From Pseudomonas fluorescens (GTDB taxonomy: Bacteria; Pseudomonadota; Gammaproteobacteria; Pseudomonadales; Pseudomonadaceae), in assembly GCA_902825215.1 (NCBI GenBank), contig LR782234.1:372001-436000 (forward strand): a DNA stretch of 64,000 bases, given 5' to 3'. The notes under the pieces are model-generated. The model worked only from the letters and a program-made list of their open reading frames with translations, was not told the origin of the DNA and did not search any database. Position numbers and translations under genes: made by a program. Below, piece by piece: positions 18,569 to 28,601 of this stretch. How positions within the stretch are numbered: the stretch's first letter is position 1; the number at the start of each line of letters is the position of its first letter.

Positions 18569-18681
18569 TGCTCGCCAACTTGGCAAGGGTGCGCTGGAAG
18601 GTCGGTTTTTTATTGCCGAAATCCCCACAGGCACTTCATCTGGCCGTTGGTTTATTGATCTGTTTTCGGCGAGGGTTGCTC

Positions 18682-20496
18682 GTGATTGTTAGTCCCTGTA
18701 ATGCAGCAAAAATGTCTGCCAAACGCATGCGAAGTGCCCTGGTAGCGGGTTCGGCGCTCCTGTGCCTGCTCAGCGCCGGTCAGCTTTGGGCGTTCAATCT
18801 TGACGATGTGTCGGCCAAGGCCAAAGAGCTGGCCGGGCAGAAGTTCGAAGCCCCGCGCAGCAACCTGCCGAACGAATTCCGCGATATGAAGTTCGCGGAC
18901 TATCAGAAAATCCGCTTCCTCACCGAAAAGGCTGAGTGGGCCGATCAGAAGACGCCGTTCAAGCTGTCCTTCTATCACCAGGGCATGCACTTCGACACGC
19001 CGGTGAAAATCAACGAAATCACGGCGAACACCGTCGAAGAGATCAAATACGATCCGACCCGCTTCGATTTTGGCGACCTGAAATTCGATCCGAAGGCCAC
19101 CGAACAACTGGGTTATGCCGGTTTCCGTGTGCTGTACCCGATCAACAAGGCCGACAAGCAAGACGAAATCATGACCATGCTCGGCGCGAGTTACTTCCGC
19201 GTGGTCGGCAAGGGTCACACCTACGGTCTGTCGGCCCGTGGTCTGGCGATCGACACCGCGCTGCCGTCGGGCGAAGAATTCCCGCGTTTTCGCGAGTTCT
19301 GGATTCAACAGCCGAAGCCGGGCGACAAGCACCTGGTGATCTTCGCACTCTTGGATTCGCCGCGTGCCACCGGTGCCTACCGCCTGATCCTGCGTCCGGG
19401 CAGCGACACCATCGTCGACGTCAAGGCGCAGATGTTCCTGCGTGACAAGGTCGGCAAACTGGGTATCGCGCCGCTGACCAGCATGTTCCTGTTCGGCGCC
19501 AACCAGCCGTCGAAAGTCCTCAACTACCGTCGTGAACTGCACGACTCCAGCGGTCTGTCGATCCACGCCGGCAATGGCGAATGGATCTGGCGTCCACTGA
19601 ACAACCCGAAACACCTGGCCGTGAGCAACTTCAGCGTCGAAAACCCGCGTGGTTTCGGTCTGCTGCAACGTGGCCGCGACTTCAGCCACTACGAAGATCT
19701 CGACGACCGCTACGACAAGCGTCCAAGCGCCTGGATCGAGCCGAAGGGCGAGTGGGGCAAGGGCACCGTCGATCTGGTGGAAATTCCGACCGCCGATGAA
19801 ACCAACGACAACATCGTTGCGTTCTGGAGCCCGGAAAAAATGCCGGAGCCGGGTCAGCCACTGGACTTCGCCTACCGCCTGCACTGGACCATGGATGAAG
19901 CCGCCCTGCATGCACCTGACAGTGCCTGGGTTGCACAGACCCTCCGCTCTACCGGTGACGTCAAGCAATCGAACCTGATCCGTCAGCCGGATGGCAGCGT
20001 CGCGTATCTGGTCGATTTCGAAGGTCCATCGCTGGCCGCTCTGGCGCCAGACGCCGATGTGCGCAGCCAGGTCAGTGTCGGCGACAACGCCGAACTGGTG
20101 GAAAACAGCGTGCGCTACAACCCGGAAACCAAGGGCTGGCGCTTGACCCTGCGGATGAAAATCAAGGACGCGAGCAAGTCGACCGAGATGCGTGCCGCCC
20201 TGGTTCAGCCGGTGGTCACGGCCGATCTGGCCAAGTCGGCGGTGCCGGCTTCGAACTCGTCGGTGGCCAAAGCCGACAAGGTTGCCGCCAAGCAACAAGA
20301 GAAGGCCGACAAGGAAGCCAAGGCCGCCGAGGCCAGACAGGCCGAAGCCAAGCCGGCGACAGAGGCCAAGGACAAGGCCACCAAAGACGCCAAGCAGCCA
20401 GCCGCTGCGGACGCGGCCCCAGCCACACCGGAATCGGCACCGACTGAAGAAGTCCTGACCGAGACCTGGAGCTATCAGTTGCCTGCCGATGAGTAA
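18682..20496 (+). CDS. opgG: Glucan biosynthesis protein G (OpgG/MdoG)
   Basis: Periplasmic protein needed to make osmoregulated periplasmic glucans, acting with OpgH. GTG at 18682 (604 residues) has CGAGGG about seven bases upstream and opens with a short basic region and signal peptide ([20 protein letters not shown]); ATG at 18712 is the alternative. The body is the MdoG beta-sandwich domain. Unusually, near the C terminus (about residues 520-590) there is a run rich in Ala, Lys and Glu with repeated AKxAxEA-like units before the closing [11 protein letters not shown]. It overlaps opgH by eight bases. Confidence 0.94.
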   Translation: MIVSPCNAAKMSAKRMRSALVAGSALLCLLSAGQLWAFNLDDVSAKAKELAGQKFEAPRSNLPNEFRDMKFADYQKIRFLTEKAEWADQKTPFKLSFYHQGMHFDTPVKINEITANTVEEIKYDPTRFDFGDLKFDPKATEQLGYAGFRVLYPINKADKQDEIMTMLGASYFRVVGKGHTYGLSARGLAIDTALPSGEEFPRFREFWIQQPKPGDKHLVIFALLDSPRATGAYRLILRPGSDTIVDVKAQMFLRDKVGKLGIAPLTSMFLFGANQPSKVLNYRRELHDSSGLSIHAGNGEWIWRPLNNPKHLAVSNFSVENPRGFGLLQRGRDFSHYEDLDDRYDKRPSAWIEPKGEWGKGTVDLVEIPTADETNDNIVAFWSPEKMPEPGQPLDFAYRLHWTMDEAALHAPDSAWVAQTLRSTGDVKQSNLIRQPDGSVAYLVDFEGPSLAALAPDADVRSQVSVGDNAELVENSVRYNPETKGWRLTLRMKIKDASKSTEMRAALVQPVVTADLAKSAVPASNSSVAKADKVAAKQQEKADKEAKAAEARQAEAKPATEAKDKATKDAKQPAAADAAPATPESAPTEEVLTETWSYQLPADE

Positions 20497-23059
20497 CTCT
20501 CAAGTACAGCCAGAGACTCTGTCCGAGTATCTGGCGCATCTGCCGATGACCGACGAGCAGCGCGCGGAACTCGCGGGCTGCCAGTCGTTCAGCGAGCTGC
20601 ATCAACGCCTGTCGTCCTCGACGTTCGACGCGCCTGCCGAAGCCGCCCAGGCTTCGGTGGGCAAGCGCCTGACCCTGAGCACCGCCGAAGAGCTGGAAGA
20701 AGCGGAAATGCTGGTGCTCGACGCCAGCGGCCGGATCAGCATGAAAGCCACCCCGCCGATCCGTCGCACCAAGGTCGTGCCGGAGCCATGGCGCACCAAT
20801 ATCCTGGTGCGTGGCTGGCGCCGTCTGACCGGGCGCACCAACCCGCCGCAGCCGCCGAAGGACGAGAATGTCCTGCCGGCTGCGCGCTGGCGCACCGTCG
20901 GTTCGATCCGTCGCTACATTCTGCTGCTGCTGATGCTCGGCCAGACCATCGTCGCCGGCTGGTACATGAAAGGCATCATGCCGTACCAGGGCTGGTCGTT
21001 TGTCGATCTCGAAGAAATCCTGCACCAACCGCTGCTGCAAACCGCCACGCAAGTGCTGCCGTATGCGCTGCAAACCAGCATCCTGATTCTGTTCGGGATT
21101 CTCTTCTGCTGGGTCTCGGCCGGTTTCTGGACCGCGCTGATGGGCTTCCTCGAGTTGCTCACCGGTCACGATAAATACCGTATCTCCGGCAAAAGCGCCG
21201 GCAACGAGCCGATTGCCAAAGATGCGCGTACCGCACTGGTCATGCCGATCTGCAACGAAGACGTACCGCGCGTATTCGCCGGTCTGCGGGCGACGTTCGA
21301 ATCGGTCGCCGCCACCGGTGATCTGGATCGCTTCGATTTCTTCGTCCTCAGCGACAGTAACGACACCGACATCTGCGTCGCCGAGCAACAGGCCTGGCTG
21401 GACGTCTGCCGCGAAGCCAAAGGCTTCGGCAAGATCTTCTATCGCCGCCGTCGCCGTCGCGTGAAGCGCAAGAGCGGTAACCTCGACGACTTCTGCCGTC
21501 GTTGGGGCGGTGACTACAAGTACATGGTCGTGCTCGACGCTGACTCGGTAATGAGCGGCGAGTGCCTGACCAGTCTGGTGCGCCTGATGGAAGCCACGCC
21601 GGACGCCGGGATCATCCAGACCGCGCCGCGTGCGTCGGGCATGGACACTCTTTACGCGCGCATGCAGCAGTTCGCCACCCGCGTCTACGGCCCGCTGTTT
21701 ACGGCCGGTCTGCACTTCTGGCAGCTGGGCGAATCGCACTACTGGGGTCACAACGCGATCATCCGCATGAAGCCATTCATCGACCACTGCGCCCTGGCGC
21801 CGTTGCCGGGCAAAGGTGCGTTCTCCGGTGCGATCCTCTCTCACGACTTCGTTGAAGCCGCGCTGATGCGCCGTGCCGGTTGGGGTGTGTGGATTGCCTA
21901 CGATCTGCCGGGCAGTTACGAAGAGCTGCCGCCGAACCTGCTCGACGAGCTCAAGCGTGACCGTCGCTGGTGCCACGGCAACCTGATGAACTTCCGCCTG
22001 TTCCTGGTCAAGGGCATGCACCCGGTGCACCGTGCGGTATTCCTCACTGGCGTGATGTCGTACCTGTCGGCGCCGTTGTGGTTCTTCTTTTTGGTGCTGT
22101 CGACTGCGCTGCTGGCGGTCAACACGCTGATGGAGCCGCAGTACTTCCTTGAACCGCGCCAGCTCTATCCGCTGTGGCCACAATGGCACCCGGACAAAGC
22201 CATCGCGCTGTTCTCGACCACGATCGTGCTGTTGTTCCTGCCGAAACTGCTGAGCATTATCCTGATCTGGGCCAAGGGCGCGAAAGAGTTCGGCGGCAAG
22301 TTCAAGGTGACCCTGTCGATGCTGCTGGAAATGCTGTTCTCCATGCTGCTGGCGCCGGTGCGGATGATCTTCCACACCCGTTTCGTCCTCGCCGCGTTCC
22401 TCGGCTGGGCCGCCACTTGGAACTCGCCACAGCGTGACGACGATTCGACGCCATGGAGCGAAGCGGTCAAGCGTCACGGCCCGCAGACCCTGCTGGGCTT
22501 CTGCTGGGCGCTGCTGGTGATCTGGCTGAACCCAAGCTTCCTCTGGTGGCTGGTGCCGATCGTCGGTTCGCTGATGCTGTCGATCCCGGTGTCGGTGATT
22601 TCCAGCCGTGTCGGCCTGGGCCTGAAGACCCGTGACGCGAGCCTGTTCCTCATTCCCGAGGAATACAATCCGCCACAGGCGCTGCTGGCGACCGACCAGT
22701 ACACCCACGAGAACCGCTACCACGCCCTGAACGACGGCTTCGTCCGCGCAGTGGTCGATCCGCAGCGGAACGCCCTGGCGTGCTCGCTGGCGACCTCCCG
22801 TCACGGTCAGGCCGAGCCGATCGAATGGTTGCGTCAGGAGCGCGTGCGGCACGCGGTCAAGGTCGGCCCAGCGGAGCTGAGCAACCATGATCGTCTGCAA
22901 CTGCTGAGCGACCCGGTAGCGCTGGCGCGTCTGCACGAACAGGTCTGGGCTGAAGGCCTGACCGAGTGGCTGGACGCGTGGCGGGCCTCGGTGAAAGCCG
23001 ATCCGCATGCACCGCTGCTGCCGTTGCGACCGGCGGCGATGCAGGCGCAACTGGCCTGA
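20489..23059 (+). CDS. opgH: Glucans biosynthesis glucosyltransferase H (OpgH/MdoH)
   Basis: Inner-membrane family 2 glycosyltransferase that builds the beta-1,2 backbone of periplasmic glucans from UDP-glucose. 856 residues, normal for Pseudomonas. Membrane segments lie near residues 145-165 and 195-220, then a cytoplasmic catalytic domain with [18 protein letters not shown] and the RDRRWCHGN motif (the Q/RxxRW equivalent), then further membrane segments. Starts inside the end of opgG (ATGAGTAA), indicating coupling; a strong terminator follows. Confidence 0.96.
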   Translation: MSNSQVQPETLSEYLAHLPMTDEQRAELAGCQSFSELHQRLSSSTFDAPAEAAQASVGKRLTLSTAEELEEAEMLVLDASGRISMKATPPIRRTKVVPEPWRTNILVRGWRRLTGRTNPPQPPKDENVLPAARWRTVGSIRRYILLLLMLGQTIVAGWYMKGIMPYQGWSFVDLEEILHQPLLQTATQVLPYALQTSILILFGILFCWVSAGFWTALMGFLELLTGHDKYRISGKSAGNEPIAKDARTALVMPICNEDVPRVFAGLRATFESVAATGDLDRFDFFVLSDSNDTDICVAEQQAWLDVCREAKGFGKIFYRRRRRRVKRKSGNLDDFCRRWGGDYKYMVVLDADSVMSGECLTSLVRLMEATPDAGIIQTAPRASGMDTLYARMQQFATRVYGPLFTAGLHFWQLGESHYWGHNAIIRMKPFIDHCALAPLPGKGAFSGAILSHDFVEAALMRRAGWGVWIAYDLPGSYEELPPNLLDELKRDRRWCHGNLMNFRLFLVKGMHPVHRAVFLTGVMSYLSAPLWFFFLVLSTALLAVNTLMEPQYFLEPRQLYPLWPQWHPDKAIALFSTTIVLLFLPKLLSIILIWAKGAKEFGGKFKVTLSMLLEMLFSMLLAPVRMIFHTRFVLAAFLGWAATWNSPQRDDDSTPWSEAVKRHGPQTLLGFCWALLVIWLNPSFLWWLVPIVGSLMLSIPVSVISSRVGLGLKTRDASLFLIPEEYNPPQALLATDQYTHENRYHALNDGFVRAVVDPQRNALACSLATSRHGQAEPIEWLRQERVRHAVKVGPAELSNHDRLQLLSDPVALARLHEQVWAEGLTEWLDAWRASVKADPHAPLLPLRPAAMQAQLA

Positions 23060-23067
23060 TGAAAAAA

Positions 23068-23093
23068 CCCCGCTGAGTCAGCGGGGTTTTTTT
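23068..23093 (+). terminator. Rho-independent terminator of opgGH
   Basis: CCCCGCTGA/TCAGCGGGG is a nine-pair stem with a one-base loop (G), preceded by seven A and followed by seven T. It begins eight bases after the opgH stop. Confidence 0.93.
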
Positions 23094-23110
23094 ATGCGTG
23101 ATTCAAAAGC

Positions 23111-23288
23111 CCCTCACCCTAACCCTCTCCCAGAGGGAGAGGGGACTGACCACGGGATGCTTGAGAGATACGACTGGTCTTATTGACGTCGCCGAATCCA
23201 GACGCGACGCGGTATCTGAGCCTGATGCATAGCGTAAAGACAACTCGGTCGGCTCCCTCTCCCTCGGGAGAGGGCTGGGGTGAGGGGG
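23111..23288. repeat. Large CT-rich inverted repeat (family E)
   Basis: CCCTCACCCTAACCCTCTCC at the left and GGAGAGGGCTGGGGTGAGGG at the right are near-perfect inverses about 130 bases apart. Each arm has its own small palindrome (CTCTCCCAGAGGGAGAG on the left, CTCCCTCTCCCTCGGGAGAG on the right). No other copy is in this window. It lies between the convergent opgH and chemoreceptor genes. ORFs through it are low complexity and not credible. Confidence 0.7.
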
Positions 23289-23345
23289 CGGGTTCGCAGA
23301 TCAATCAGCCGTTGCTGGAGATCGTCCTTCAGTCATCACACCGCC

Positions 23346-23437
23346 AATCGCTGGCAGGGGTAGCTCCAACAGGGATTGGGGTGGCCGAGTATCTGGCCGC
23401 ACCACCGAACCCTGTGGGAGCTGGCTTGCCAGCGATA
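23346..23437. repeat. Degenerate palindromic repeat, family B
   Basis: The right arm CTGTGGGAGCTGGCTTGCCA is intact; the left arm (AATCGCTGGCAGGGGTAGCT) has several mismatches, so the palindrome has decayed. Together with the repeat at 23111 it fills the 23060-23478 gap, which has no gene. Confidence 0.65.
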
Positions 23438-23478
23438 GCCTCACCTCGGTCGCAAGCGAACCCAGGCGATCCATCACT

Positions 23479-25395
23479 TCAAACCTTGAACCGGCCCACC
23501 AGCGTCTGCAAATGCGTCCCCAGCCGCGCCAGCTCAACGCTCGACGCCGCTGTTTCTTCACTTGCCGCCGAAGTCTGGTCCGACACGTCGCGAACATTCA
23601 ACACGCTGCGGTTGATCTCTTCGGCCACGGCGCTCTGCTGTTCTGCCGCTGCGGCGATCTGCTGGTTCATCGCCTGAATCGCCGAGACGGTGCGGGTGAT
23701 GCTTTCCAGTGAACCGCCGGCGCGGCGGGTCAGTTCGACGCTGCTGTCGGTCAGGGTGCGGCTGTTGTCCATGATCGTTGCCACTTGCTGGGTGCCGTTT
23801 TGCAGGCCGACGATCAGTTCTTCAATCTCTTCAGTGGACTTCTGCGTGCGCTGGGCAAGGCTGCGCACCTCATCAGCCACCACGGCGAAACCGCGACCGG
23901 CCTCACCGGCACGGGCGGCTTCGATGGCGGCGTTGAGCGCCAGCAGGTTGGTCTGCTGGGCCACGGATTTGATCACGTCGAGGACGCTGCCGATCTTGTC
24001 GCTTTCGCGCTTGAGTTCGCCCATGGCCTCGGTGGAGTGGCTGACTTCAGCGGCCAGACGCTCGATTTGCGCGATGGCTTCACCGACCACCTTGTCGCCT
24101 TCGCGGGCCTGCTGGTCGGCCGCGACAGCGGCTTCCGAGGCTTCTTCGGCGTTGCGTGCGACTTCCTGCACGGTGGCGGCCATTTCGTTCATGGCGGTGG
24201 CGACCTGGTCGGTCTCGACTTTCTGATTATTGACCCCGGCGCTGGTCTGCTCGGTCACCGCCGACAGCTCTTCGGCAGCGCTGGCGATCTGCGTGACGCC
24301 GTCGCTGATGCCACCGATCAACTCGCGCAGGCCTTGGGTCATGCTTTGCATCGAACGCTGCAACTGGCCGAGTTCGTCGCGGCGCAGGGAGACCAGGTTT
24401 TGAGTGAGATCGCCGGCAGCGACGCGCTCGGCGACTTGCAGGGTCTGGTTCAGTGGAATGATGATCTGCCGGGTGATCGCCAGGGCAGCAATCAAGCCGA
24501 AGATCAACGCCAGCGCGGTGGCGATCAGCAGCATGTTCTTGGCGTGTGCAGCATCGGTATCACGCACCACGGTTTGCGATTCGGTGAGCTTCTTGCTCAC
24601 GGCGATCAGAATGTCGCCCTGGGCCGACATGGCCGTCAGCGCAGCGGCGTTTTTCACCTGCGAATCGCGGAACTGGCTGACTGCAGCGCGGTAGGCCTTG
24701 AGCGAGTCGGTGGCCTGCTGCAGGTTGGCGATGTGCTGTTCCGGCACGCGGCCTGGCAGGCTTTCGAGGTTTTTCAGGGCGTTTTCAATCGCGGTCAGCG
24801 CTGGTTGCTCGGCATCGGCCTTGCCGCTGTAGGTGTAGCCGCGCACCTGATAGCGCGCCTGCTGCAACAGTTTGCTCAGCTCGATCACCGCGTTGTATTG
24901 CGCCACGCTGTCACCTTGCAACAGCGCCTTTTCGACTTCGCCGACCTTGGCCACGGCGTTGTCGGCATTCGCGCCCAGTTTGCTGCGGGCGTCCTCACGC
25001 TGAACGGTGGCCTGGGTCATTTCACCGAAGGCGCGCTTGTACTCGGCCACGGCCGCCAGTTGCTGGTCGACCATCGCCGCATCGGCCGGCTGTTCGATCA
25101 TGCCGCGCGCCTCTCGCAGACCGCTGTCCAGCTTGGCCAGCAATTCATTGACCGCGCCCGGCCCTTGATCGCCACGGCGCATGTCGTAGTCCATGCGCGC
25201 CAGGCGCAGGTCCTTGGTCAGCTCGTTGAGGCTGGAAATGAAGCCGAGTTTATCGCCGCGGCTGATGATGCCGCTCATACCGGTCCAGCCGGTGAACGTG
25301 ATCAACAGCGTCAGTAACAGCACCAGGCCGAAGCCGATGCCCAGCTTGCGTTTGACGCTGACGTTCCCAAGACTTTCGGCTAACCAACGGTACAT
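23479..25395 (-). CDS. Methyl-accepting chemotaxis protein with HBM sensor domain
   Basis: A 638-residue chemoreceptor. Transmembrane segment at about residues 17-37, a long all-helical periplasmic part (about 40-285) of the helical bimodular type found in McpS, a second membrane segment near 290-312, HAMP, then the signalling domain with the conserved hairpin tip [22 protein letters not shown] receptors bind TCA intermediates and other organic acids. By position next to rsmE-tatC it corresponds to PAO1 PA5072 (McpK, 2-oxoglutarate); the ligand is an inference from that. A FliA-like promoter lies upstream. Confidence 0.93.
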   Translation of the reverse strand: MYRWLAESLGNVSVKRKLGIGFGLVLLLTLLITFTGWTGMSGIISRGDKLGFISSLNELTKDLRLARMDYDMRRGDQGPGAVNELLAKLDSGLREARGMIEQPADAAMVDQQLAAVAEYKRAFGEMTQATVQREDARSKLGANADNAVAKVGEVEKALLQGDSVAQYNAVIELSKLLQQARYQVRGYTYSGKADAEQPALTAIENALKNLESLPGRVPEQHIANLQQATDSLKAYRAAVSQFRDSQVKNAAALTAMSAQGDILIAVSKKLTESQTVVRDTDAAHAKNMLLIATALALIFGLIAALAITRQIIIPLNQTLQVAERVAAGDLTQNLVSLRRDELGQLQRSMQSMTQGLRELIGGISDGVTQIASAAEELSAVTEQTSAGVNNQKVETDQVATAMNEMAATVQEVARNAEEASEAAVAADQQAREGDKVVGEAIAQIERLAAEVSHSTEAMGELKRESDKIGSVLDVIKSVAQQTNLLALNAAIEAARAGEAGRGFAVVADEVRSLAQRTQKSTEEIEELIVGLQNGTQQVATIMDNSRTLTDSSVELTRRAGGSLESITRTVSAIQAMNQQIAAAAEQQSAVAEEINRSVLNVRDVSDQTSAASEETAASSVELARLGTHLQTLVGRFKV

Positions 25396-25438
25396 GCGAC
25401 CACTCCCTTCGGACCACTAAATTGGACTTATGGGCAAT

Positions 25439-25465
25439 GTATCGGCTGGATGATGGCAATCTGTA
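25439..25465 (-). promoter_or_regulatory. FliA (sigma-28)-like promoter of the chemoreceptor gene
   Basis: Read on the minus strand, TACA at 25465-25462, a 15-base spacer and GCCGATAC at 25446-25439. The consensus is TAAA-N15-GCCGATAA, so there is one mismatch in each box. It ends 44 bases before the chemoreceptor ATG, separating it from the rsmE transcript. Confidence 0.5.
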
Positions 25466-25489
25466 ACACCATCTGTCTGGGGCGGAAAA

Positions 25490-26197
25490 TCAGAACAAGC
25501 GGGCGAGCAGGGCGGTGACCGCGGTTTCGACGCGCAGGATCCTTTCGCCGAGCTGCACCGGTTGCAGGCCGGACCTGGCCAGCAGATCGATCTCGTAAGG
25601 GATCCAGCCACCTTCCGGGCCGATCGCCAGCGTCACCGGTTCACTCAACGCACGCGGGCAGGGCGGGTAATTGCCCGGATGGCCGACCAGGCCGAGGGTG
25701 CCGTCGCTGATCGCTGGCAGTCGATCCTCAACGAAAGGCTTGAAGCGCTTCTCGATGATGATCTCTGGCAGCACAGTATCGCGAGCCTGTTCGAGGCCGA
25801 GGATCAGTTGTTCACGAATCGCCTCGGGTTCGAGAAACGGCGTTTGCCAGAAGCTTTTCTCGACCCGGTAGCTGTTGACCAGAATTACCTTCGAGACGCC
25901 CATGGTCGCCACCGTCTGAAAAACCCGACGGAGCATTTTCGGGCGTGGCAGCGCCAGCACCAGGGTCAATGGCAGTTTCGCCGGCGGCGGCTGATCGAGG
26001 CTGACGCGCAGCTCGGCTTCACCTGCGTCGAGGCGCAGCAGTTCGGCCGAGCCCATCAGCCCGTTGATGCGCCCGACGCGCAGGCTGTCACCGACTTGCG
26101 AGCGATGGACTTCCTGCATATGAGTCAGGCGCCGATCACGCAGGACCACACGGTCCGCCGCAATGAAGTCGGCTTCTTCGAGCAGCAGCAGGTTCAT
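25490..26197 (-). CDS. rsmE: 16S rRNA (uracil1498-N3)-methyltransferase RsmE
   Basis: Methylates U1498 of 16S rRNA in the small subunit. 235 residues. N-terminal PUA-like part ([20 protein letters not shown]) and C-terminal SPOUT domain with the knot motif LAIGPEGGW and the closing [11 protein letters not shown]. It overlaps tatC by four bases, which puts it in the tat transcript. Confidence 0.95.
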   Translation of the reverse strand: MNLLLLEEADFIAADRVVLRDRRLTHMQEVHRSQVGDSLRVGRINGLMGSAELLRLDAGEAELRVSLDQPPPAKLPLTLVLALPRPKMLRRVFQTVATMGVSKVILVNSYRVEKSFWQTPFLEPEAIREQLILGLEQARDTVLPEIIIEKRFKPFVEDRLPAISDGTLGLVGHPGNYPPCPRALSEPVTLAIGPEGGWIPYEIDLLARSGLQPVQLGERILRVETAVTALLARLF

Positions 26198-26985
26198 GCC
26201 TGGGTCGCTGGCGGCTGGTCGTTGTGATCGTCGGCCGGGTTGTCTTCCGGACGTTCGCGCTTACTGATCAGACCGCCGAACAGAATGCCGATCTCGAACA
26301 GCATCCACATCGGCACGGCCAGCAGGGTCTGCGAGAAGATGTCTGGCGGCGTGAGGATCATGCCGACCACGAAACAGCCGATGATCACGTACGGGCGGAT
26401 CTTCTTCAGGTAGGCGACATCGACCACGCCGATCCACACCAGCAGGACCACCGCCACCGGAATCTCGAAGGCGACGCCGAAGGCGAAGAACAGCGTCATG
26501 ACGAAATCGAGGTAACTGGCGATGTCGGTCATCATTTCCACGCCGGCCGGGGTGGCGGCGGCGAAGAATTTGAAGATCAGCGGAAAGACGAAGTAATAGG
26601 CGAACGCCATGCCGGTGTAGAACAGCAGGATGCTCGACACTAGCAGCGGCACGGCGATGCGCTTCTCGTGCTTGTACAGGCCCGGCGCGATGAAGCCCCA
26701 GATCTGATGCAGGATCACCGGGATCGCCAGAAACAGCGAGACCATCATCGTCAGCTTCAGCGGCGTGAGGAATGGCGACGACACGTCGGTGGCGATCATC
26801 GTCGCGCCGACCGGCAGGTACTGGCGCAACGGCGTCGAGACGAAGGTGTAGATCTGCTGGGTGAAGGCGAACAGCCCGGCAAAGATGATGAAGATCGCCG
26901 CCACGCAACGCAGCAGGCGGGTGCGCAACTCGGTGAGGTGCGAAACCAGCGGCATGTGCTGGTCGTTTTCGGGGAGATCGCTCAT
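26194..26985 (-). CDS. tatC: Sec-independent protein translocase TatC
   Basis: Core inner-membrane component of the twin-arginine translocase that recognises RR signal peptides. 263 residues with six membrane segments. [12 protein letters not shown] near residue 16 and the conserved [14 protein letters not shown] region are typical. Overlaps tatB and rsmE by four bases each. Confidence 0.96.
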   Translation of the reverse strand: MSDLPENDQHMPLVSHLTELRTRLLRCVAAIFIIFAGLFAFTQQIYTFVSTPLRQYLPVGATMIATDVSSPFLTPLKLTMMVSLFLAIPVILHQIWGFIAPGLYKHEKRIAVPLLVSSILLFYTGMAFAYYFVFPLIFKFFAAATPAGVEMMTDIASYLDFVMTLFFAFGVAFEIPVAVVLLVWIGVVDVAYLKKIRPYVIIGCFVVGMILTPPDIFSQTLLAVPMWMLFEIGILFGGLISKRERPEDNPADDHNDQPPATQA

Positions 26986-27437
26986 GGGGCTCGCGGCGGC
27001 AATGTTGAGTCTTGAGGCGCTGGTGTGATCGGCGCGGCGGTTGGAGCTATGTGTTCAACCGACGTTGGTGCGGCAGGAGGCACAGGTTCGGTTGTCGCTA
27101 CGGAAGGTGCAGGTGCGGGCGTCGGAGCCGGTGCAGCAGGCGCATGAATCGTCTGCTCGCCCGCGTGCTCAACCGGTGTCGGCTCTTGCTGAACCGGGCT
27201 GAAAATCTTCCGCGCCTCCTGCTCCAGCGAGAGGATGTGCTCGTTGTGCAATTGCCGACGGATTTCGTCGGCACCGATTTCACGTTCAACTTCCTGTTTG
27301 ATCGCGTTGAAGCTGCGCTTCAGTCGGCCGACCCACAGGCCGGCGGTGCGCGCAGCGCCCGGCAGACGCTCGGGGCCCAGCACCAGCAGGGCGACGAGGC
27401 CGACGAGCAGCAGTTCAGAGAAGCTGATACCAAACAT
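26982..27437 (-). CDS. tatB: Sec-independent protein translocase TatB
   Basis: Works with TatC in binding RR signal peptides. 151 residues: one N-terminal membrane helix ([20 protein letters not shown]), the GPERLP hinge and an amphipathic helix, then a long Pro/Ala-rich tail ([11 protein letters not shown] type) of variable sequence that is common in Pseudomonas TatB. Confidence 0.95.
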   Translation of the reverse strand: MFGISFSELLLVGLVALLVLGPERLPGAARTAGLWVGRLKRSFNAIKQEVEREIGADEIRRQLHNEHILSLEQEARKIFSPVQQEPTPVEHAGEQTIHAPAAPAPTPAPAPSVATTEPVPPAAPTSVEHIAPTAAPITPAPQDSTLPPRAP

Positions 27438-27447
27438 TAGTCAGTGC

Positions 27448-27729
27448 TCACACGTCTTTGCGGATCGGCTCTTCGACTTTCTGCGCCTGCACGTCGATGG
27501 TGTGCGGCGGGTTGGCCTGCGCAGTGGTCTGCGGCTGTACCGGCGGCACTGGCTGCGCCGGCGGGGTCACGCTCGGTTCGGCGGGTTTTTCGTCGTCGTT
27601 CATGGCTTTGCGAAAGCCCTTGATCGACTCGCCGACGTCGGTGCCGAGGTTTTTCAGTTTCTTGGTGCCGAACACCAGCACCACGACAACCAGGATGACG
27701 ATCCAGTGTTTCCAGTCAAAAATGCCCAT
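27448..27729 (-). CDS. tatA: Sec-independent protein translocase TatA
   Basis: Pore-forming component of the Tat system. 93 residues from ATG at 27729; the open frame further upstream runs back into hisE and is not coding. N-terminal helix [19 protein letters not shown], the [10 protein letters not shown] hinge and an amphipathic helix ending in GFRKAM, then a Pro/Gln-rich tail. Eleven bases upstream of tatB. Confidence 0.95.
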   Translation of the reverse strand: MGIFDWKHWIVILVVVVLVFGTKKLKNLGTDVGESIKGFRKAMNDDEKPAEPSVTPPAQPVPPVQPQTTAQANPPHTIDVQAQKVEEPIRKDV

Positions 27730-27754
27730 GTTGCTGTTCCTCTCGAATAGTTGT

Positions 27755-28087
27755 TCAGGCGGACGGACGCGAGGCTTTCTCGACGTGTCCGGACAGGCCG
27801 AAGCGGCGATCCAGTTCATCGAGCACGGCCTGCGGATGCTGCCCCAGTTGGGCAAGCATGACCAGGCTGTGAAACCACAGGTCGGCGGTCTCGTAGATGA
27901 CATCGCTGCAGTCACCGCTGATGGCGGCATCCTTGGCGGCGATAATGGTTTCGACCGACTCTTCGCCGACCTTCTCCAGAATCTTGTTCAGCCCCTTGTG
28001 GTACAGGCTGGCGACATACGAACTGTCGGCGGCTGCGCCTTTGCGCTCTTCGAGCACTTCGGCCAGACGGGTGAGTGTGTCACTCAT
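27755..28087 (-). CDS. hisE: Phosphoribosyl-ATP diphosphatase HisE
   Basis: Second step of histidine synthesis: PR-ATP to PR-AMP plus pyrophosphate. 110 residues, all-alpha MazG-like fold, with [14 protein letters not shown] and the acidic [11 protein letters not shown] helix that bind Mg2+. Its start overlaps the end of hisI by eight bases. Pseudomonas keeps hisI and hisE as separate genes. Confidence 0.95.
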   Translation of the reverse strand: MSDTLTRLAEVLEERKGAAADSSYVASLYHKGLNKILEKVGEESVETIIAAKDAAISGDCSDVIYETADLWFHSLVMLAQLGQHPQAVLDELDRRFGLSGHVEKASRPSA

Positions 28088-28481
28088 GCTTGTGTCCTGC
28101 GGAATAAATGGCGTGCGGGTCTTTCAGTACCGGGTCGACTGTCTTCCAGTCGCCGTTTTCGAAGACGCGGTAAAAGCAGCTTTGACGGCCGGTATGGCAA
28201 GCGATGTCGCCGATCTGTTCAACCATCAGGATGATCACGTCGGCGTCACAGTCCAGACGCATTTCATGCAGGGTCTGTACATGGCCGGACTCCTCGCCCT
28301 TGCGCCACAGCTTGCCACGGGAACGTGACCAGTAGATGGCACGATTCTCCGCAGCGGTCAGTTCGAGCGCTTCGCGGTTCATCCAGGCCATCATCAGCAC
28401 GCGTCCGGTCTTGTGATCCTGAGCGATCGCCGGCACCAGGCCGTCAGCGTCCCACTTGATCTCGTCCAGCCAGTTTTTCAT
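28080..28481 (-). CDS. hisI: Phosphoribosyl-AMP cyclohydrolase HisI
   Basis: Third step of histidine synthesis, opening the adenine ring of PR-AMP. 133 residues. Metal-binding residues lie in LDCDADVI and [16 protein letters not shown] at 28481 ([11 protein letters not shown]) is preferred over a TTG two codons upstream. First gene of a run hisI-hisE-tatABC-rsmE. Confidence 0.95.
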   Translation of the reverse strand: MKNWLDEIKWDADGLVPAIAQDHKTGRVLMMAWMNREALELTAAENRAIYWSRSRGKLWRKGEESGHVQTLHEMRLDCDADVIILMVEQIGDIACHTGRQSCFYRVFENGDWKTVDPVLKDPHAIYSAGHKHE

Positions 28482-28500
28482 CTTCAAATCTCGAAAAGCA

Positions 28501-28594
28501 GCAGCAAGCCAAGAGCTTCAAGCTGCAAGTAAAAGCAGGTTGCGGTGTACCTGTGTCGTTAAGCTTGAGTCCTGCAGCTTATAACTTGCAGCTC
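28501..28594. repeat. Palindromic repeat, family D (AAGCTGCAAG type)
   Basis: Imperfect inverted repeat of AAGCTTCAAGCTGCAAG and CTGCAGCTTATAACTTGCAGCTC, filling the gap between ubiB and hisI. Similar units lie at 38330, 40719 and 50690. Confidence 0.6.
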
Positions 28595-28601
28595 AATCGT
28601 G

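Noticed and set aside
18492..18692. Possible 66-residue leader peptide before opgG
   Set aside because: No ribosome site, and it runs through the hairpin; no recognisable features.
20216..23050. 944-residue open frame antisense to opgG/opgH
   Set aside because: It is the shadow of high-GC codon use in opgH: composition is rich in Arg, His, Gln and Ala, no domain is recognisable, and the plus strand gene is certain.
23119..23304. Short open frames inside the CT-rich inverted repeat
   Set aside because: Sequence is palindromic low-complexity repeat; translations are Pro/Ser/Gly-rich without a start signal.
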